In this document: piece by piece, positions 1-6,839 of the stretch
Numbering within the stretch: position 1 is the first letter of the stretch
Layout of the letters: the number at the start of each line of letters is the position of its first letter
Assembly: GCA_900554995.1 (NCBI GenBank)
Contig: USJJ01000050.1
Coordinates: 1 to 7,751, forward strand
Length of the DNA stretch: 7,751 nucleotides
From: an uncultured Ruminococcus sp.
Lineage (GTDB): Bacteria; Bacillota; Clostridia; Oscillospirales; Acutalibacteraceae
Reading direction: 5' to 3'
Notes under the pieces: generated by a model
Told to the model about the DNA's origin: nothing
The model's database searches: none
The model's input: only the letters and a program-made list of their open reading frames with translations
Position numbers and translations under genes: made by a program

Positions 1-1455
1 TGGGGCATCAGCCGTAACCGTTACTGGGGTACACCGCTCAATATTTGGGAGTGCGAATGCGGTCACAGACATTCAATCGGCAGCATTGAGGAGCTCAAGA
101 GTATGTCCGATAACTGCCCCGATGATATTGAGCTTCACCGCCCGTATATTGATGCTGTTACAATCAAGTGTCCCGAGTGCGGCAAGCAGATGAAGCGTGT
201 TCCCGAGGTTATCGACTGCTGGTTCGATTCGGGCTCAATGCCTTTTGCACAGCATCATTATCCGTTTGAAAATAAGGACCTCTTTGAAAGCCAGTTCCCG
301 GCGGACTTCATCTCAGAGGCTGTTGACCAGACAAGAGGATGGTTCTATTCGCTTCTTGCTATTTCAACCCTTATATTCAATAAGGCTCCGTTCAAGAACG
401 TTATCGTTCTCGGTCACGTTCAGGATGAAAACGGTCAGAAGATGAGTAAATCCAAGGGCAACGCCGTTGACCCGTTTGACGCTCTCAAGAAATACGGCGC
501 AGACGCCATTCGTTGGTATTTCTATACAAACTCCGCTCCGTGGCTTCCGAACCGTTTCCACGGCAAGGCTGTTGTTGAGGGTCAGCGCAAGTTTATGGGA
601 ACCCTTTGGAACACCTACGCATTCTACGTTCTTTATGCCGAGATTGACAAGTTCGATCCGACAAAGTATGAGCTTAATTACAGCAAACTGTCCGTTATGG
701 ACAAGTGGCTTCTTTCAAAGCTTAATTCGATGGTAAAGAGCGTTGACGACAATATGGCAAATTACAGAATTCCCGAGTCTTGCAAGGCTCTTCAGGAATT
801 TGTCGACGATATGAGTAACTGGTATGTTCGCCGCTGCCGTGAGCGTTACTGGAAACAGGGTCTTGAGCAGGATAAGATCAACGCTTATCTCACTCTTTAT
901 ACCGCCCTTGTTACGGTCGCCAAGGCTTCTGCTCCGATGATTCCGTTTATGACAGAGGACATTTATCAGAACCTTGTCCGCTCGGTCGATAAGGACGCTC
1001 CCGAGAGCATTCACCTCTGCTCCTTCCCCGAGGTTAACGAGGATTACATTGATCTTGACCTTGAGAAGAATATGGATGAGGTTCTCAATATTGTAGGTCT
1101 CGGACGTGCGGCAAGAAACGGCGCAAATATCAAGAACCGTCAGCCGCTCGCAAAGATGTATGTAAATGCAGATATTAAACTTGAGGGCTACTATAAGGAT
1201 ATCATCGAGGACGAGCTTAACATCAAGGACGTTATCTTTGTTGACGCCGCAGACGAGCTTTCCGACTACAACTTCAAGCCGCAGCTTAAGACTCTTGGCC
1301 CGAAGTACGGCAAGAATCTCGGCGAGATCAGAACCGCACTTTCCGAGCTTGCCGGCTCAAAGGCAAAGAAGGACCTTTTCACTTTCAATAAAGTCTGTAC
1401 TAACTTAATGGACGAGCAAGGAAACTGGCGACTATGTTTGCAGACGGTCACATAA
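1..1455 (+). CDS. ileS: Isoleucyl-tRNA synthetase, 5'-truncated, main fragment before a frameshift
   Basis: IleS charges tRNA-Ile with isoleucine in the cytoplasm, using ATP. The frame is open from base 1, so the gene begins outside the window; the ATG at 103 is internal. The visible protein opens with the class Ia motif [12 protein letters not shown], followed by two cysteine pairs (CEC at residues 18-20, CPEC at about 58-61) that look like the zinc-binding insert of this class. Then come the DQTRGWFY motif and the catalytic loop KMSKS (bases 439-453), followed by the helical anticodon-binding domain. About 400 N-terminal residues, including the HIGH motif and most of the editing domain, are missing because of the window edge. 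The sequence resembles the eukaryote-like (IleS2) class rather than the classic bacterial one. Family identity is very secure. The last ~15-30 residues (from about 1375) do not look like IleS, and the frame stops at 1453-1455; the true C-terminus continues in another frame. Confidence 0.95.
   Translation, partial: WGISRNRYWGTPLNIWECECGHRHSIGSIEELKSMSDNCPDDIELHRPYIDAVTIKCPECGKQMKRVPEVIDCWFDSGSMPFAQHHYPFENKDLFESQFPADFISEAVDQTRGWFYSLLAISTLIFNKAPFKNVIVLGHVQDENGQKMSKSKGNAVDPFDALKKYGADAIRWYFYTNSAPWLPNRFHGKAVVEGQRKFMGTLWNTYAFYVLYAEIDKFDPTKYELNYSKLSVMDKWLLSKLNSMVKSVDDNMANYRIPESCKALQEFVDDMSNWYVRRCRERYWKQGLEQDKINAYLTLYTALVTVAKASAPMIPFMTEDIYQNLVRSVDKDAPESIHLCSFPEVNEDYIDLDLEKNMDEVLNIVGLGRAARNGANIKNRQPLAKMYVNADIKLEGYYKDIIEDELNIKDVIFVDAADELSDYNFKPQLKTLGPKYGKNLGEIRTALSELAGSKAKKDLFTFNKVCTNLMDEQGNWRLCLQTVT
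1375..1440 (+). other. Frameshift zone in ileS
   Basis: IleS homology runs in frame 1 up to about 1374 and resumes in frame 3 at about 1437 (residues FADGH). Between them, frame 2 reads ETGDYV at 1421-1438, which fits well as the missing link directly before FADGH. Two small indels are thus suggested: one near 1414-1421, and a loss of two T's near 1436-1439 (GTTT where GTTTTT would be in frame). The frame-1 stretch 1375-1410 also uses codons (TTA, ACT, AAA) less typical of the rest of the gene. The exact number and place of the indels cannot be fixed without a homologue alignment. Confidence 0.75.
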
Positions 1456-1850
1456 CGCTGAACATCAGCATCGGCGCAATTGAGCTGACAGCCGATGATC
1501 TTCTCATCGAAGCTGTTCAGAAATCGGGTCTCTTCTCGGTATCCGATTTCGGAGTAACCGTTGCGATCGACACAACGCTTACTCCCGAGCTTATCGAGGA
1601 GGGCTTTGTCCGTGAGATAATCAGCAAGATTCAGACAATGCGTAAGGACGCAGACTTCAACGTTACCGATCACATCATCATCAGCGTTGAGGGCAACGAC
1701 AAGATTGCCGATATTATTACACGCAACAGGTCGGATATCTTCACCGCGGTTGTTGCCGACGATCTTGTTGTAGGCTCCGCCGACGGTCACACCGCCGAGT
1801 GGAATATCAACGGCGAAAAGGCAACATTCGGCGTAAAGGTCAACAAATAA
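1404..1850 (+). pseudogene. ileS: C-terminal part of IleS in a shifted frame
   Basis: This is the end of the same isoleucyl-tRNA synthetase, not a separate gene. The translation carries the conserved IleS segment ELIEEGFVREIISKIQTMRK and the closing anticodon-side domain, ending WNINGEKATFGVKVNK before TAA at 1848-1850. No cysteine-rich zinc finger follows. The classic bacterial IleS has one at its C-terminus, so its absence supports the eukaryote-like class. The frame is closed upstream by stops at 1389-1391 and 1401-1403, so the crossover must lie after 1403. The first ATG in the frame (1434) has no convincing ribosome binding site and lies inside the overlap with the upstream frame. A functional separate 138-residue protein is therefore unlikely. 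Either the chromosomal gene is really mutated, or the assembly or reads contain an indel. A terminator hairpin follows 13 bases after the stop. Confidence 0.85.
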
Positions 1851-1863
1851 AACTATATAATTT

Positions 1864-1901
1864 AAAAGCTGTAATTCACACATTGTGAATTACAGCTTTT
1901 T
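1864..1901 (+). terminator. Rho-independent terminator after ileS
   Basis: A perfect 17-bp stem (1864-1880 with 1884-1900) with the 3-base loop CAT is followed by a short T run (the stem itself ends in TTTT, then T at 1901). It begins 13 bases after the ileS stop. The stem is symmetrical and AAAA/TTTT-flanked, so it could also act on the minus strand as a backstop for the gene that ends at 1979. Confidence 0.85.
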
Positions 1902-1925
1902 GTCGCTTTATTATTAAGGTTAAAC

Positions 1926-1958
1926 TAAAGGGATGCCACCTAATGCGGCATCCCTTTA
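1926..1958 (-). terminator. Terminator hairpin downstream of the secreted PHP gene
   Basis: A 12-bp perfect stem (1926-1937 with 1947-1958) with a 9-base loop lies about 20 bases past the minus-strand stop at 1979-1981. Read on the minus strand, the stem starts AAAGGGATGCC and ends in CTTTA, followed by a broken T tract (AGTTTAACCTTAAT). The position suits the minus-strand gene best. Together with the 1864-1901 hairpin it separates the two convergent genes. Confidence 0.75.
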
Positions 1959-1978
1959 ATGAGTTTATGTGCTATTAC

Positions 1979-4585
1979 TTAAATTGCGTTTATGAGTGCA
2001 GTGTAGGCTGTTGAGACCTCGCTTGCCGTTGCTGCCGGGTTACCGAGAACTGTGCCGGCATTCATAAGAGCTGTTGTATATGCGCTGTTGTCAGCGAATT
2101 CATATGCCGAGCAGATCGCCGCATTATAGGCTGTTCTGAGCTCTGCTTTGTTGACATAATTTGCATTAATCGTCACATTATAATAGTTGTTGTTTTGTCT
2201 CTTACCTCTGAGAGTGATTGTGTAAGCCGAAATTGTGAGCTTCTTCGTTCCCTCGGCGCCGATCTTATTCGCATAGCTGATTCCGTTGCTGTAAGCCGAA
2301 CCGACTTTTGCGGAAAGATTTGTGACTGTTGTTGTCGTTCCGTCAACCGTCTGCTTGATATAGCCCGAAGCAGCGCCGTCGCCCTGAATATCGCACTGCC
2401 AGTAACCGATCTTGAGATTCGGAACCTGATTGAGGTTTGTGATACGGCTTGAATCTACATAAACCGTACCCGTTCCGCCGTTAACGGTGTGTGAATCCTT
2501 TGCGTTTGACCTGTGACTCCAGCTACCGTACTCAACGCCTCCGTTTGCCGACTTTGCAAACCAATTGCCGATTCCCGTGTTGGCTGTCGGTGCTGAATCT
2601 GTGAAGAAATTCTTTGTGCAGGTGTATGAACCGCCTGTTACGCTGTCAAATCCGACAGCATAAAGAACGCCCTGATTAAATACATCGGTACTGTATGTGT
2701 GAACCTGTCTGATGCCTGCCGCAACCTCGCTTGTGTTCGGGGCATAGACATATGAATACGCCGTAGCCGTTCCCTTTTCTCCGTTTTGGAGGGTGAACGA
2801 TGCGGTCCATTTAATTGTTTTGCCCGAGCCTGCCGCAGGCGCTGAAATAATCTTTCCGGCGGAGATCGCAGTTGAAAGAGTGCCGTTCGACGAACTGCAG
2901 CCGTTTGTGTAGCTGACTGTCGAGTCGCTTACGGAAACGGTTACATTCGTCGCCTTGTCGCAGCTGAAGAAAATGTTACCTGTTGTCTTGGATGCGTTGC
3001 TGATGAGCGCTCCGTCTGCCTTGTTTTCACGGTCAACATAATATTGGAAGCTGTTCGAGCCCGGAGCGAGGTAAATTGTCTCGGGAACATAGAACATGGT
3101 TGTAACTACACCCAAATCAGCCTTGAGCTGAACATTGATCTTTATCTGAAGTCCTGCATTTACGGATGCCTGAGTGACCGTGAATTTATCCGTCTTTGTC
3201 TCATAGCCGGTTCTTGATGCGGTGTATGTGTATGTGCCTGCGCCGAGCTTGTAGAAATTGTCGGAATTGCAAGCGCCGATAATGTTACCGTTTGCATCCT
3301 TGACCGTGACCGTCGTGTCGGCGGAGGGAAGGACAAACTGAACCGAGCTTGTTGTTGTGTCGGTCTTTGTTACAAGGAACGGCTGAGCGTAGCAGATACC
3401 GCCGTCGCCGAGAACATAAATACGAACGTAAGAATTGATCTCGTCCTCGTAATCGTTGAGATCGAATGTGATTGTGTCGTTGTCATTCTTAACCTTTTTC
3501 TCGGCAATAACCTTGCCGTCGGCTACCATCTTGACAACATTTGCATTATAAGGATTAACGCTGATCTGATTTGTCTCGTCATCAACGTTAACTCTGCTGA
3601 TCATCGGGAACTCACCCTGAGCCTCAAAGCCGTCACCGAGCTCAGCCTCTGTTTTAGCTGTCTTTGAGCAGGCAAAGAATGTACCGTTTTCCATACTTGT
3701 ACGAATGTTTGCCTGCGTATTCTTCGGCATTACGAAATATTGAGCATTGTTTTCAACATCACCGAAATCGTGTGCGTCATCCTCGCAGAAGCCCCAGATA
3801 TTTCTGCCTTTCGGAGCAGTAATTTTCAAAGTTTCATCATAAAGATAACGGTCATTGTGAGTTCTGTTATCCTTTGTATTGACGAGCTCCATTCCGATGC
3901 AAGCGGAATAATTGAGGAAGAGCTTTGAAAACTTTTCAACAAACTCATCGTTATATGTGTTGATATCGTGTCTACCCTCTGTCCACTCGCCGACATGGTT
4001 AATATGACAGATACCTCCAGCCGCCTGGCTTTTCTTAACCGCATCCTCGGGCCACTTTGAATCAAGCTCAAGATCTCCGTGACCGCAGTCCGCATAGTAG
4101 CTGTTGACATGGCACTTTGCAGTTGACGAACCGTTAAGCTCAATACCGAGCGGAACTTCTGTCATTCCGTCGCCGCCACGGTCCGCACCCGTTGTGATTT
4201 CCTTGTATCTTTCCTCGGTCAGCTCGTCAATATTGCCGTGTGAGAAATACTGATAGCCGAAGATTGAAAGTCTTGTCTGATCCTTCGTCCACGAGTAGTT
4301 AACCGTACCGTGATCGGTCAGGGCAAGAGCCTGAAAACCGAGAGAATAATATTTCTCGATCATATCGTCAAGCTCAATGTCGCCGTCACTTCTTACCGTG
4401 TGAACGTGAGTTGCACCCTTATATGCTTTCCACGTGTCCCAATCAACCGACTCATACGGGTTGGTGATTTTGAAATCGTATTCGCCTATCGAGTCATAAG
4501 CGGCGGCAAAAGCCGTTGACGGAATATAAGCCATCAAGGACAGTACCATAACGATGCTGAGAATAATTGACAAAGTTTTACGCAT
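1979..4585 (-). CDS. Secreted PHP-domain metallo-phosphoesterase-like protein with Ig/PEGA-like and FIVAR-like domains
   Basis: This is an 868-residue exported protein. Residues 1-27 form a classic signal peptide (MRK, hydrophobic core, AFA cleavage site). Residues ~52-300 are a PHP domain with every expected metal-ligand motif: HVH (H60, H62), SDG (D67), TDHG (H92), GIEL (E149), H159, HINH (H194/H197) and DDAH (D270, H272). PHP enzymes are metal-dependent phosphoesterases or nucleases; the substrate here is unknown. After that come a beta-rich Ig-like region (~300-410), a PEGA/carboxypeptidase-regulatory-like repeat (~415-485, with an AGTYTYTASRTGYET-type strand pattern), beta-rich sequence with no recognised family (~486-805), and a helical FIVAR-like module (~812-868, ending SEVSTAYTALINAI). 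No LPXTG, dockerin or transmembrane anchor is seen, so it is either free or held by its own domains. The start is supported by GGAGG seven bases upstream. It is convergent with ileS and divergent from the small membrane-protein gene. Confidence 0.9.
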   Translation of the reverse strand: MRKTLSIILSIVMVLSLMAYIPSTAFAAAYDSIGEYDFKITNPYESVDWDTWKAYKGATHVHTVRSDGDIELDDMIEKYYSLGFQALALTDHGTVNYSWTKDQTRLSIFGYQYFSHGNIDELTEERYKEITTGADRGGDGMTEVPLGIELNGSSTAKCHVNSYYADCGHGDLELDSKWPEDAVKKSQAAGGICHINHVGEWTEGRHDINTYNDEFVEKFSKLFLNYSACIGMELVNTKDNRTHNDRYLYDETLKITAPKGRNIWGFCEDDAHDFGDVENNAQYFVMPKNTQANIRTSMENGTFFACSKTAKTEAELGDGFEAQGEFPMISRVNVDDETNQISVNPYNANVVKMVADGKVIAEKKVKNDNDTITFDLNDYEDEINSYVRIYVLGDGGICYAQPFLVTKTDTTTSSVQFVLPSADTTVTVKDANGNIIGACNSDNFYKLGAGTYTYTASRTGYETKTDKFTVTQASVNAGLQIKINVQLKADLGVVTTMFYVPETIYLAPGSNSFQYYVDRENKADGALISNASKTTGNIFFSCDKATNVTVSVSDSTVSYTNGCSSSNGTLSTAISAGKIISAPAAGSGKTIKWTASFTLQNGEKGTATAYSYVYAPNTSEVAAGIRQVHTYSTDVFNQGVLYAVGFDSVTGGSYTCTKNFFTDSAPTANTGIGNWFAKSANGGVEYGSWSHRSNAKDSHTVNGGTGTVYVDSSRITNLNQVPNLKIGYWQCDIQGDGAASGYIKQTVDGTTTTVTNLSAKVGSAYSNGISYANKIGAEGTKKLTISAYTITLRGKRQNNNYYNVTINANYVNKAELRTAYNAAICSAYEFADNSAYTTALMNAGTVLGNPAATASEVSTAYTALINAI

Positions 4586-4592
4586 TGGATTT

Positions 4593-4597
4593 CCTCC
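4593..4597 (-). promoter_or_regulatory. Ribosome binding site of the secreted PHP gene
   Basis: On the minus strand GGAGG stands seven bases before the ATG at 4583-4585. The full context GGGAGGAAATCCAATG is close to ideal and fixes the start just before the signal peptide. Confidence 0.85.
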
Positions 4598-4619
4598 CTA
4601 TTCTGATTCCCCACCGAAC

Positions 4620-4647
4620 AGTTTACCACTTTTTACAAAATAGTCAA
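4620..4647 (-). promoter_or_regulatory. Sigma-A-type promoter of the secreted PHP gene
   Basis: On the minus strand there is a -35 element TTGACT (4642-4647), a 16-base spacer and a -10 element TAAACT (4620-4625). The TGG just before the -10 gives an extended -10 (TGn). The expected start of transcription is near 4613, leaving a leader of about 28 bases with the GGAGG site. Confidence 0.7.
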
Positions 4648-4684
4648 TAAATTTTTTGAAAAACAATAACTTTTATCTTATTTG

Positions 4685-4715
4685 CACAAATAACAATCAG
4701 AGATATCTATTTGTG
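4685..4715. promoter_or_regulatory. Inverted repeat between divergent promoters, possible operator
   Basis: CACAAATA (4685-4692) and its exact reverse complement TATTTGTG (4708-4715) flank a 15-base spacer; a second small palindrome, AGATATCT (4701-4708), overlaps the right part. The dyad sits between the two divergent promoters, a typical place for a shared regulator site. No known operator is recognised, and the region is very AT-rich, so chance is possible. Confidence 0.3.
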
Positions 4716-4734
4716 GTATTTACGCCGACAAAAA

Positions 4735-4763
4735 TTGACTTTTACCCGACCGTATGATAATAT
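4735..4763 (+). promoter_or_regulatory. Promoter of the small membrane-protein gene
   Basis: A -35 element TTGACT (4735-4740) is followed after 17 bases by TAATAT (4758-4763). GATAAT (4756-4761, 15-base spacer) is an alternative -10. Transcription would begin near 4770, about 45 bases before the ATG at 4815. That leaves too short a leader for a start at the upstream TTG (4782). Confidence 0.6.
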
Positions 4764-4814
4764 ATAAAGGAAATCAGGCGGTTGACAGACCTCAACCGTG
4801 TAAAGGAAGATTCT

Positions 4815-5366
4815 ATGGCATATGACATAATTCGGTGGATCTGCGGAGCGGTGTTCTTTGCCGTTCTTTTGACAATCCTCTGTATTGTATCGAAGAAAAA
4901 AGGAAAAGCCGCTGTCACGGCGGCTTTTATCGCAATAATATTAACGGCGGTTTCGTTTGTTATCCCTTTTGAAAATTATATTCACCCGTTTTCCTCGGTT
5001 GAAAAGCTGTTTGCATACCGCTATCATGAGGAGCTTGTCACATATTTTGAGTGCGACGAGGGCGTGGTCTGCATCGCAGAGCGCAACAACGGCAGTAATG
5101 TAAACTACTGCTTTAACAAGAAAGACGGCAAGCTGTTGCTTCCGTTTTCACTGGTTGATGACACACAGCACCGATCAAGCAAATACGGAGTGTATCTCAT
5201 AAAAAAATTTGAGAATCAAACGCTTATTTTCACTCAGGTTTCCGATTCCGCATACGACGGCAAAGATTTCACCGTAAGCGATTCGGGCTATTACTATTGC
5301 ATTGTTGACGGCAATTTTCTCCCATCACGTCTCACCTGCTCGGGAGAAAAGGTTGTGTTGGTATAA
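4815..5366 (+). CDS. Small membrane protein of unknown function, two transmembrane helices and an outer domain
   Basis: This is a 183-residue protein starting MAYDIIRW. I do not recognise the family. Two hydrophobic helices (~5-25 and ~32-52) are joined by a short positively charged loop (KKKGK, 27-31), which suggests that the loop is inside the cell and both ends outside. The remaining ~130 residues would then be extracellular: a mixed, aromatic-rich domain with three cysteines before a last one near the C-terminus. No catalytic motif is apparent. The ATG at 4815 is preferred because AAGGA lies seven bases upstream and the promoter supports it. A TTG at 4782 in the same frame would add 11 polar residues before the helix. 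The gene is transcribed alone: divergent from the secreted PHP gene and ended by its own terminator. A shared regulatory region with the PHP gene is possible but unproven. Confidence 0.8.
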   Translation: MAYDIIRWICGAVFFAVLLTILCIVSKKKGKAAVTAAFIAIILTAVSFVIPFENYIHPFSSVEKLFAYRYHEELVTYFECDEGVVCIAERNNGSNVNYCFNKKDGKLLLPFSLVDDTQHRSSKYGVYLIKKFENQTLIFTQVSDSAYDGKDFTVSDSGYYYCIVDGNFLPSRLTCSGEKVVLV

Positions 5367-5370
5367 AAGT

Positions 5371-5399
5371 AAAGGGCGGTTCATCCGAACCGTCCTTTT
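5371..5399. terminator. Bidirectional terminator between convergent genes
   Basis: AAAGGGCGGTTC (5371-5382), a 4-base loop ATCC, and GAACCGTCCTTT (5387-5398) form a 12-bp stem with one G-U pair (5376/5393) on the plus strand. The same position is an A-C mismatch on the minus strand, so the hairpin is stronger for the plus-strand transcript. T-rich DNA borders both sides. It lies five bases after the stop of the membrane-protein gene and three before the end of the 179-residue gene, so it can serve both. Confidence 0.85.
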
Positions 5400-5400
5400 G

Positions 5401-5940
5401 TTATATAAATTCTGTTTCGTCGATGATTTTAGCGAAGAGGTCAAGTGCCTTATTGAAAATTCCTGCGCCGAGAGACACATATTCGTTACTGTTTATTCCG
5501 CACCGGAGCGCAAATTGTTCGCCGATATTTTCGGCGGTGTCTCCGCTCTTCTTCAGGGCGAGGAGATAGAAAGTGAATGCGCTGCCGTCGGAAATATTAT
5601 CATAATACCCGCTCTCCCGAGCCTTGAGATAATCGTACATTGAGGAGCTGACGGCGTCGCCGAGTGTCTGCGAGGAAATATATTTTCTCACCGCATATTC
5701 GGCGGTAAAGGTCAAAAGAACGCGAACACAATATAACTCAGCCGCAGGCATTTTTTCGCAGTTCAGTCTGAGCTTTTTGCAGTCAGGCCGTATTTTCGCC
5801 AGTCGGATTCCGAGAGCTTTCGCCTTTTCGCTGTTTCCGTTCCGCCTGTTGCGGTCGATATCGTCGGAAATGCGCTGAAAATCGTTCAGTTCCGAAATCT
5901 CCTTGCCGATATATATTTTGATGTCTCTGTCCTCTGCCAT
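5401..5940 (-). CDS. Unrecognised 179-residue protein, second gene of the PHP operon
   Basis: I do not recognise this protein. It is soluble, without signal peptide or membrane helix, rich in charged residues and probably mostly helical. Visible stretches are a basic N-terminal third (~22-60: DDIDRNRRNGNSEKAKALG, then RLAKIRPDCKK), a middle block (~65-130) with several tyrosines, and an ending KALDLFAKIIDETEFI. Cysteines are scattered and do not form a metal motif. The start is supported by GGAG (5949-5952) eight bases before the ATG. It follows the RNase AM-like PHP gene by 24 bases on the same strand with no terminator between, so the two are almost certainly cotranscribed and may work together. 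It ends against the shared terminator at 5371-5399. Codon use looks like its neighbours, with no sign of transfer. Confidence 0.75.
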   Translation of the reverse strand: MAEDRDIKIYIGKEISELNDFQRISDDIDRNRRNGNSEKAKALGIRLAKIRPDCKKLRLNCEKMPAAELYCVRVLLTFTAEYAVRKYISSQTLGDAVSSSMYDYLKARESGYYDNISDGSAFTFYLLALKKSGDTAENIGEQFALRCGINSNEYVSLGAGIFNKALDLFAKIIDETEFI

Positions 5941-5964
5941 TTCCTTATCTCCGATTTGTCCGCC

Positions 5965-6828
5965 TTATTCGGCAGTTGCCTTTGCCTTCTGACGGCGGAT
6001 CTTTGATTTATAATTTGAAAACTCCGTAAATCTGTCATCGGGAGTTGTTACGCTTCCGAGAGTTACGCAATGTCTGTTATGTCTGCCTCTGAAATTGCTT
6101 CCGCCGATCGCAAGGAGACCCTTCTCCTTCGCAAGTGCAGCATATTTCTCCGCAGTTGCGTCGTCGTGATCGGGACACCAAGCCTCAAATCCGTCAACTC
6201 CCGCCTCAATCGCCTTTTCGACAATATTCGTGCCCTCAAAGGCACCGGGATTTGAAAGGATTGCAATGCCGCCCGCATCGTGGATCGCCTGAATGACCTC
6301 GGATACCTCCGAGAATTTCGGTTTAACAAGAATACTCTTTTCGCCGCCGTCGTCAAAAAGCTCGTGATAAAGCGAACCGAAAAGATCGGTTGTCACGCCG
6401 CTCTCGACAAGAGCTGCCATTATATGAACGGGATAAACGTTTGTTGAACCCTGAGCGCATTTAAGAACCAGATCGGTCGTTATCGGGAAGCGCTGAGCCG
6501 CCTTGATCATCATAAACTGAGCCGCTCTTTTCCTTGCAACAAGATTCCTGTGGCAAAGTCCCTCAAGACGATCGGGTGAATCGCTCATATAGCCGAGAAC
6601 GTAAACTTCCTTGCCGTTCTCGCTGTCGAATGCGGAAATCTCGACGCCCTGAATGACCTTGATTCCGTGGCGCTCGCCGATAAGACGTGCCCTGACGGTG
6701 CCCGCAAGACAGTCAAGGTCGGTCACGGCAAGATTGGTAACGCCGCATTTTTCAGCTAAGACAATAATGTCATCTATGCCCATCGAACCGTCCGAGAGCT
6801 TAGTATGACAATGCAAATCACAGATCAT
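5965..6828 (-). CDS. PHP-domain protein of the RNase AM/YciV (TrpH) type with missing metal ligands
   Basis: This is a 287-residue cytoplasmic protein. RNase AM (YciV) relatives are trinuclear-metal PHP enzymes that trim RNA 5' ends or hydrolyse small nucleotides such as 3',5'-bisphosphates. Length and layout match that family: HCH (H6, H8), SDGS (D13), GVEIS (E63) and VHIMAAL (H135) are present. Five canonical ligand positions are changed: TDHD reads TDLD (L38), the histidine before LGY is Y76, AHPG reads SNPG (N193), and the terminal SDFHG reads SNFRG (N245, R247). Full activity as in RNase AM is therefore doubtful; it may use fewer metals, another substrate, or act as a binding protein. 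The frame is intact, so this is not simple decay. The start follows AGGAGG (6840-6845) and a strong promoter. It is first in an operon with the 179-residue gene and downstream of the S1 gene. The fold assignment is secure; the function is not. Confidence 0.9.
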   Translation of the reverse strand: MICDLHCHTKLSDGSMGIDDIIVLAEKCGVTNLAVTDLDCLAGTVRARLIGERHGIKVIQGVEISAFDSENGKEVYVLGYMSDSPDRLEGLCHRNLVARKRAAQFMMIKAAQRFPITTDLVLKCAQGSTNVYPVHIMAALVESGVTTDLFGSLYHELFDDGGEKSILVKPKFSEVSEVIQAIHDAGGIAILSNPGAFEGTNIVEKAIEAGVDGFEAWCPDHDDATAEKYAALAKEKGLLAIGGSNFRGRHNRHCVTLGSVTTPDDRFTEFSNYKSKIRRQKAKATAE

Positions 6829-6839
6829 TTCTTGAAAAT

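Noticed and set aside
1371..1413. Small insertion in ileS flanked by GGAC (1371-1374 and 1410-1413) as a target-site duplication
   Set aside because: The 39-base unit has no inverted ends, and a 4-base repeat is expected by chance. It also would not by itself change the frame.
1375..1453. Programmed ribosomal frameshift in ileS
   Set aside because: No classic slippery heptamer or run lies in the overlap, and two separate shifts would be needed. IleS is not known to use recoding.
1434..1850. Independent small gene of 138 codons
   Set aside because: The product is the IleS C-terminal domain in continuous homology with the upstream fragment, and there is no ribosome binding site at a proper distance.
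1266..1883. Open frame of 205 codons on the minus strand opposite the end of ileS
   Set aside because: It lies entirely antisense to strong IleS coding sequence and reads through the terminator hairpin; the translation has no recognisable domain. A mirror effect of codon bias.
1851..1978. CRISPR-like or mobile-element repeat
   Set aside because: The two hairpins differ in sequence, each occurs once, and both are placed as terminators for the adjoining genes.
4782..4814. TTG start at 4782 for the membrane-protein gene
   Set aside because: It would lie about 12 bases after the likely transcription start, whereas the ATG at 4815 has AAGGA at the right distance.
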